Shown here: positions 59,642-64,000 of the stretch, in pieces
How positions within the stretch are numbered: position 1 is the first letter of the stretch
Layout: every line of letters starts with the position of its first letter
Source: Pelagibacteraceae bacterium
GTDB lineage: Bacteria; Pseudomonadota; Alphaproteobacteria; Pelagibacterales; Pelagibacteraceae
Length of the DNA: 64,000 nt
NCBI GenBank assembly: GCA_008638015.1
Contig: VTPD01000001.1
Location: forward strand, 42,885-106,884
Direction of reading: 5' to 3'
Notes under the pieces: model-generated
The model's database searches: none
What the model was told of the DNA's origin: nothing
Seen by the model: only the letters and a program-made list of their open reading frames with translations
Made by a program: the position numbers and the translations under genes

Positions 59642-60748
59642 ATGAAAAAAGTACTAAGTATTTTCTTAGGAATTTTGTTTGCTGTTTCATTTTCAGCGAC
59701 AAGTTCCTTTGCGAAAACTAAAACTTTGAAATGTCAAACGGTGATCAGTGCAAAAGCTGATGAAGTTGTGATGTTAAAAGATTTTGGTCAAACAGTTACA
59801 GATCTAACTGGTGGTTCAGTCAAATTCGAAATTTTACCTGCAGGAACAGTAGTCGGAGTTAAAGAAACTTTAGACGCAGTTGACAAAGGTTTAATTGATT
59901 GTGGATTTGCTTGGACACATTACTGGTCAGGAGAACATCCAGCTGCAATGTTATTTGGTTCGCCAGTAGCAGGAGCAGGTGTTGGTATTGACAACATAGC
60001 ATTCTTATCTTGGTTCCAATATGGAGGTGGTAAAGCACTTTACAACCAGCTTTGGAAAGAAATGAAAAGAGATGTTCATGGTTTAATGCTTCAACCCGTT
60101 GGTCCAGAAGCTTTAGGTTGGTTCAAAGAGCCAATTAAGAGCATGGCTGACTTTAGAAAGTATAGATTTAGAACACCTCCAGGAATTCCTGGTCAAACGT
60201 ACAAAGACATCGGAGTTGCTTCAGTTGCAATGGGTGGAGGAGATATTCTTCCAGCATTACAAAAAGGAACAATCGATGCTGCGGAGTGGTGCTGTCCTAA
60301 ACCAGACAGTGTTTTTGGATTTCAAAAAGTTCTTAAACATTACTACTTACAAGGTCTTCACCAAGTTGTCGTGAATGCTGACTTGTACATAAATGGAAAA
60401 GTTTGGAGAGGCTTAACAAAGCATGAAAGAAAAGCAATGGAAGTTGCTGCTGATGCTTCATTAATAAAATCTATGAGCTATAGAATTTACGAAAATGGAA
60501 AAGCTTTGAAAGACTTAACAGAAAATCATGGTGTAATTCTTCATGATACTCCTTCTGATTATTTTCCAGCGTACATGGCTGCTGCTAAGAAAAGTTTAGA
60601 AACAAATGCTAAAAATAATGCATTTTTTGCTAAAGTTTGGCAGTCACAAAAAGATTTTGCTGACATCGCTGTTCCTTTCTGGAGCGGTGCTCAAATGTCA
60701 AATGCAAAACTTGGAATGGCACACGCTGACACTTTAAAAAAGAAGTAG
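59642..60748 (+). CDS. TRAP transporter substrate-binding protein (DctP; HpsK-like candidate)
   Basis: Signal peptide; KFEILPAGTVVGVKETLDAVDKGLIDCGF; ALQKGTIDAAEW. Confidence 0.9.
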   Translation: MKKVLSIFLGILFAVSFSATSSFAKTKTLKCQTVISAKADEVVMLKDFGQTVTDLTGGSVKFEILPAGTVVGVKETLDAVDKGLIDCGFAWTHYWSGEHPAAMLFGSPVAGAGVGIDNIAFLSWFQYGGGKALYNQLWKEMKRDVHGLMLQPVGPEALGWFKEPIKSMADFRKYRFRTPPGIPGQTYKDIGVASVAMGGGDILPALQKGTIDAAEWCCPKPDSVFGFQKVLKHYYLQGLHQVVVNADLYINGKVWRGLTKHERKAMEVAADASLIKSMSYRIYENGKALKDLTENHGVILHDTPSDYFPAYMAAAKKSLETNAKNNAFFAKVWQSQKDFADIAVPFWSGAQMSNAKLGMAHADTLKKK

Positions 60749-60774
60749 TTTTAAATATCAAGTAAATTAAGATT

Positions 60775-60808
60775 AAAGCGGATCTCTCTTAAAAAGAAGA
60801 TCCGCTTT
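60775..60808 (+). terminator. Intra-operonic hairpin between dctP and dctQ
   Basis: AAAGCGGATCT ... AGATCCGCTTT, 11-bp perfect stem with 12-nt loop; weak T tail (GATTAATTAG). Confidence 0.65.
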
Positions 60809-60828
60809 GATTAATTAGATAGACAACA

Positions 60829-61470
60829 ATGGCAAAGAATAAAAAACAAATTAAGAAACCTAAAAAGCAAGAATTAAAAATTGACTTTGCCGATGAATTA
60901 ATTGCTGGCAGAAAACAAGGCACTGGCAAAATGCCAAAAGACATGCCTAATTGGATGTCTTTCTTAATCACTAAAATTGATATTTTTAGCAGAAAAACTG
61001 GGGAAATTGTTTGTTGGATCACCATACCATTAATTTTTGCCATGGTGTACGAGGTAGTTGCCAGAAAGTTTTTTTTAGCTCCGACCATTTGGGCATACGA
61101 TATGAGTAGATTTTTATACGGAGCATTATTTATATTAGGATCAGCCTATGCTTTATCAAAAGGCATTCACATAAGAGCAGATTTTTTATACAGAAATTTT
61201 ACAACGAAAGCACAAGGGCAAATAGATACTATTCTATATTTAATTTTCTATTTTCCAGGTCTTATTTTCTTTTTCTATATGACAAACGGTTTTGTCCTAG
61301 AATCTATCATGAGGGATGAACGAGGAATGGATACTGCATGGATGCCAGTATTGTGGCCAATTAAATCCTGTCTATGGTTCGGGATATTATTTTTATTAAT
61401 CCAAGGTATTTCAGAAGTATTAAAATCATACTGGGCTGCCAAGAAAGGTAAATGGCCTGACGAAGAATGA
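60829..61470 (+). CDS. TRAP transporter small permease (DctQ; HpsL-like candidate)
   Basis: YEVVARKFFLAPTIWAYDMSRFLYGALFILGSAYALSKGIHIRADFLY. Confidence 0.92.
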   Translation: MAKNKKQIKKPKKQELKIDFADELIAGRKQGTGKMPKDMPNWMSFLITKIDIFSRKTGEIVCWITIPLIFAMVYEVVARKFFLAPTIWAYDMSRFLYGALFILGSAYALSKGIHIRADFLYRNFTTKAQGQIDTILYLIFYFPGLIFFFYMTNGFVLESIMRDERGMDTAWMPVLWPIKSCLWFGILFLLIQGISEVLKSYWAAKKGKWPDEE

Positions 61471-62801
61471 TTACTGAATTTATAAGTCCAGAAATGTTAG
61501 GCATACTCCTAATTGGAGTGATGTTGTTTGCAATATTTATTGGTTTTCCAATTTCCTTTACTCTAATTTTTTTAGGATTTGTTTTTGGATATTTAGGATT
61601 TGGTAAATTAGTTTTTTACTTAATGACCCTGCAGTTCTCCATGGTCATGACCGAACAGGCTCTCGCCGCCGTCCCACTCTTTGTCTTCATGGGAATCATG
61701 ATGGAAAATGCAGGATTGATGGAGCGATTATTTTCAGCAGTTGAGTTGATGTTATCAAGAGTTAGAGGAGCATTGTTTTATGCTGTTCTTTTTGTATCGG
61801 TAATTTTTGCAGCAGCCACCGGGATTGTTGGAGCCTCAGTAACCATTCTTGGTATTATGGCAGCTAAATCCATGAACAAATCTGGTTATGATGTAAAACT
61901 TTCAGCAGGTGTAATTACAGCTGGAGGAACTTTAGGTATTCTTATCCCACCAAGTATTATGTTGGTTGTAATGGGACCAATTATGGAAATTCCAGTCACA
62001 GACTTGTTTTCTGCAGCAATTATTCCTGGAATTATGCTAGCTGTTTTATATGCAGCTTATGTCACGTTACGATGTTGGATGGATCCGAAATTAGGACCAG
62101 TTTTGCCGATGAAATTACGAGCAGGTTCTATGAAGGAAGTTTGGGTTGAATTTATTTTAGGATTAGTACCACCTGCAGCATTAGTATTTTCTGCATTAGG
62201 AAGTATTCTTTTAGGATTAGCTACTCCAACAGAAGCAGCTGGTTGCGGAGCTTTTGGTTCACTCGTTCTTTGTATTGCTTATAAAAAATTGACGATGTCT
62301 AATTTAAAAGATGCATTAATTAAAACACTTGAAATTACTGCATTAATTATGTTTTTAGTTGCAGCCTCTAATTTCTTTGGTGCTGTTTTTGCTAGATTGG
62401 GAACTCCAACGCTTCTTACTGATTTTCTTTTAAGTTTAGAAATGAACAAATATTTAATTTTAGCCATAGTAATGGTTGCAATCTTTTTATTAGGATGGCC
62501 GCTAGAGTGGGTACCAATTGTTCTTATTATTATTCCGATTATTTTACCGCTAATTGAAGGATTAGGATTTAATTTAACGTGGTTTGCAATCTTAGTTGCA
62601 ATTAATTTACAAACCGCCTGGCTATCACCGCCAGTTGCCTTGTCGGCATATTTTTTAAAAGCGGTTGTTCCACAGTGGGATCTAAAAGATATTTATTTAG
62701 GCATGATGCAATTTATGGTTATACAAATAATAGGTTTATTATTAGTAATTATATTTCCAGAGCTTGCATTGTGGCTACCAACATACTTAGGAGGAAAATA
62801 A
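61467..62801 (+). CDS. TRAP transporter large permease (DctM; HpsM-like candidate)
   Basis: VPLFVFMGIMMENAGLMERLFSAVE; AGGTLGILIPPSIMLVVMGPI. Confidence 0.95.
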   Translation: MITEFISPEMLGILLIGVMLFAIFIGFPISFTLIFLGFVFGYLGFGKLVFYLMTLQFSMVMTEQALAAVPLFVFMGIMMENAGLMERLFSAVELMLSRVRGALFYAVLFVSVIFAAATGIVGASVTILGIMAAKSMNKSGYDVKLSAGVITAGGTLGILIPPSIMLVVMGPIMEIPVTDLFSAAIIPGIMLAVLYAAYVTLRCWMDPKLGPVLPMKLRAGSMKEVWVEFILGLVPPAALVFSALGSILLGLATPTEAAGCGAFGSLVLCIAYKKLTMSNLKDALIKTLEITALIMFLVAASNFFGAVFARLGTPTLLTDFLLSLEMNKYLILAIVMVAIFLLGWPLEWVPIVLIIIPIILPLIEGLGFNLTWFAILVAINLQTAWLSPPVALSAYFLKAVVPQWDLKDIYLGMMQFMVIQIIGLLLVIIFPELALWLPTYLGGK

Positions 62802-62802
62802 A

Positions 62803-64000
62803 ATGGCTATAACTTATCTAAAAAAATCACCAAAAACATCTTCTACAGATGATAAAAAAACAGCAGGAATTGTAGAAGATTTATTAAAAGAAATTGAACA
62901 ATCCAAAGAGCAAGGTTGTATCGATTTAACAAAAAAATTTGATAAATATGAAGGAGACATCATTGTCTCGAAAGAAAGAATAGAAGAGATTAAAAAAAAT
63001 TTAGATCAAAAAACTAAAGATGATATTCAATTTTCATATGAGCGAGTAAGAAAATTTGCTGAAGCTCAGTTAAAAAATTATGGTCAAGATTTTGAGGTGG
63101 AGCTTTCCAAGGGATTATATGCTGGACAAAAATTAGTACCTGTTAATACAGCAGGTTGTTATATACCTGGTGGACGATATGCCCATATAGCTTCTGCAGT
63201 CATGAGCGTAACAACTGCAAAAGTTGCTGGAGTAAAAAATATTATTGCTTGTAGTCCTCCTAAACCAGGCGAGGGAGCCAATCCAGTTATTATTTATACA
63301 GCTGACTTGTGTGGAGCAGATGTCATATTAAATTTAGGTGGTGTGCCAGCAATTGCTGCCATGACGAATGGTTTATTTAATAATCAACCAGCAGATATTA
63401 TTGTTGGTCCAGGTAATCAATTTGTTGCTGAAGCGAAAAGGATTTTATTTGGAAAAGTAGGCATTGATTTATTTGCAGGTCCTACAGAAATTGGAATTAT
63501 TGCGGATGCAAAGGCAGATCCAGAAATTGTAGCGGTTGATTTAGTTGGACAGGCTGAGCACGGATATAATTCTCCAGCTTGGCTTTACACAACAAGTAAA
63601 GAGCTTGCTGAAAAAGTTATCAAAAGAGTGCCAGAATTGATTGCGGATTTACCTGAATTACCAAGGACTAGTGCAGAAGCTGCATGGAGAGATTATGGAG
63701 AAGTTATTCTTTGCGATACCGATGAAGAAATGGTTAAAATCAGTGATCAATATGCTCCAGAACATTTAGAGGTACAAACGCAAAATTTAGAGTGGTTCCA
63801 TAAGCATCTTACCAATTATGGATCTTTATTTGTGGGAGAAGAAACAACGGTTGCTTATGGAGATAAATGCTCTGGTACAAATCATATTTTACCTACCAAA
63901 GGAGCCGCTAGATATACGGGTGGTTTATTTGTTGGAAAATTTATTAAAACGTTAAGCTTTCAAAGAATGACAAAAGAATCGACAGAAACAGTAGGAGCAG
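62803..64000 (+). CDS. HisD-superfamily dehydrogenase, HpsN-like (sulfopropanediol 3-dehydrogenase candidate), 3' end beyond window
   Basis: ATG at 62803 with GGAGG SD; MAITYLKKSPKTSS...NTAGCYIPGGRYAHIASAVMSV...VGPGNQFVAEAKR...NHILPTKGAARYTGGLFVGKFIKTLSFQ; follows TRAP genes, not his genes. Confidence 0.85.
   Translation, partial: MAITYLKKSPKTSSTDDKKTAGIVEDLLKEIEQSKEQGCIDLTKKFDKYEGDIIVSKERIEEIKKNLDQKTKDDIQFSYERVRKFAEAQLKNYGQDFEVELSKGLYAGQKLVPVNTAGCYIPGGRYAHIASAVMSVTTAKVAGVKNIIACSPPKPGEGANPVIIYTADLCGADVILNLGGVPAIAAMTNGLFNNQPADIIVGPGNQFVAEAKRILFGKVGIDLFAGPTEIGIIADAKADPEIVAVDLVGQAEHGYNSPAWLYTTSKELAEKVIKRVPELIADLPELPRTSAEAAWRDYGEVILCDTDEEMVKISDQYAPEHLEVQTQNLEWFHKHLTNYGSLFVGEETTVAYGDKCSGTNHILPTKGAARYTGGLFVGKFIKTLSFQRMTKESTETVGA

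Noticed and set aside
59502-59702. N-terminal extension of the GMC oxidoreductase ORF (MSLKMKQQTKFLRKY...) overlapping dctP
   Set aside because: The conserved FAD-binding N-terminus begins at MSDFDYIIIGAGSAG (59501); the extension is just the open frame through the divergent promoter region and the opposite-strand dctP start.
1-64000. CRISPR arrays, IS elements, prophage or toxin-antitoxin genes
   Set aside because: No regularly spaced repeats, transposase, integrase or phage structural motifs were seen on either strand.

Overview
AT-rich, very compact, almost fully coding window from a streamlined alphaproteobacterium (SAR11/Pelagibacterales- or HIMB59/AEGEAN-169-like, by inference from gene content and order). 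I saw no IS elements, phage genes or CRISPR arrays. The first ~48 kb is mostly housekeeping: mnmG (partial)/mnmE, ftsK-lolA, hisBHAFE, hslVU, secB-dnaQ-coaE-aroE-maf-ppsR facing hemE-hemH-hemJ-rho, tRNA-Gly(GCC), purH, rpe, an acetate-type symporter plus acs, tsaD, hemCD, folD and argG. The 267-bp gap between the ppsR-type (DUF299) gene and hemE is a strong oriC candidate: the context matches Caulobacter/Rickettsia, it is AT-rich, and it holds one perfect DnaA box. The accessory part has a five-gene run, TRAP(dctPQM)-MFS-core-MetE, with an unusual coiled-coil extension on DctM. From 48.6 kb to the window end there is a putative organosulfonate catabolism island: a Tat-exported sulfite-oxidase-family enzyme, a YeiH-type sulfate exporter, TctABC, SauS-like and SauT-like enzymes, an SDR, an IseJ-like GMC dehydrogenase, a TRAP transporter and an HpsN-like HisD paralogue. 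That island is the best candidate for an interesting system. All family assignments are by eye, without database searches.
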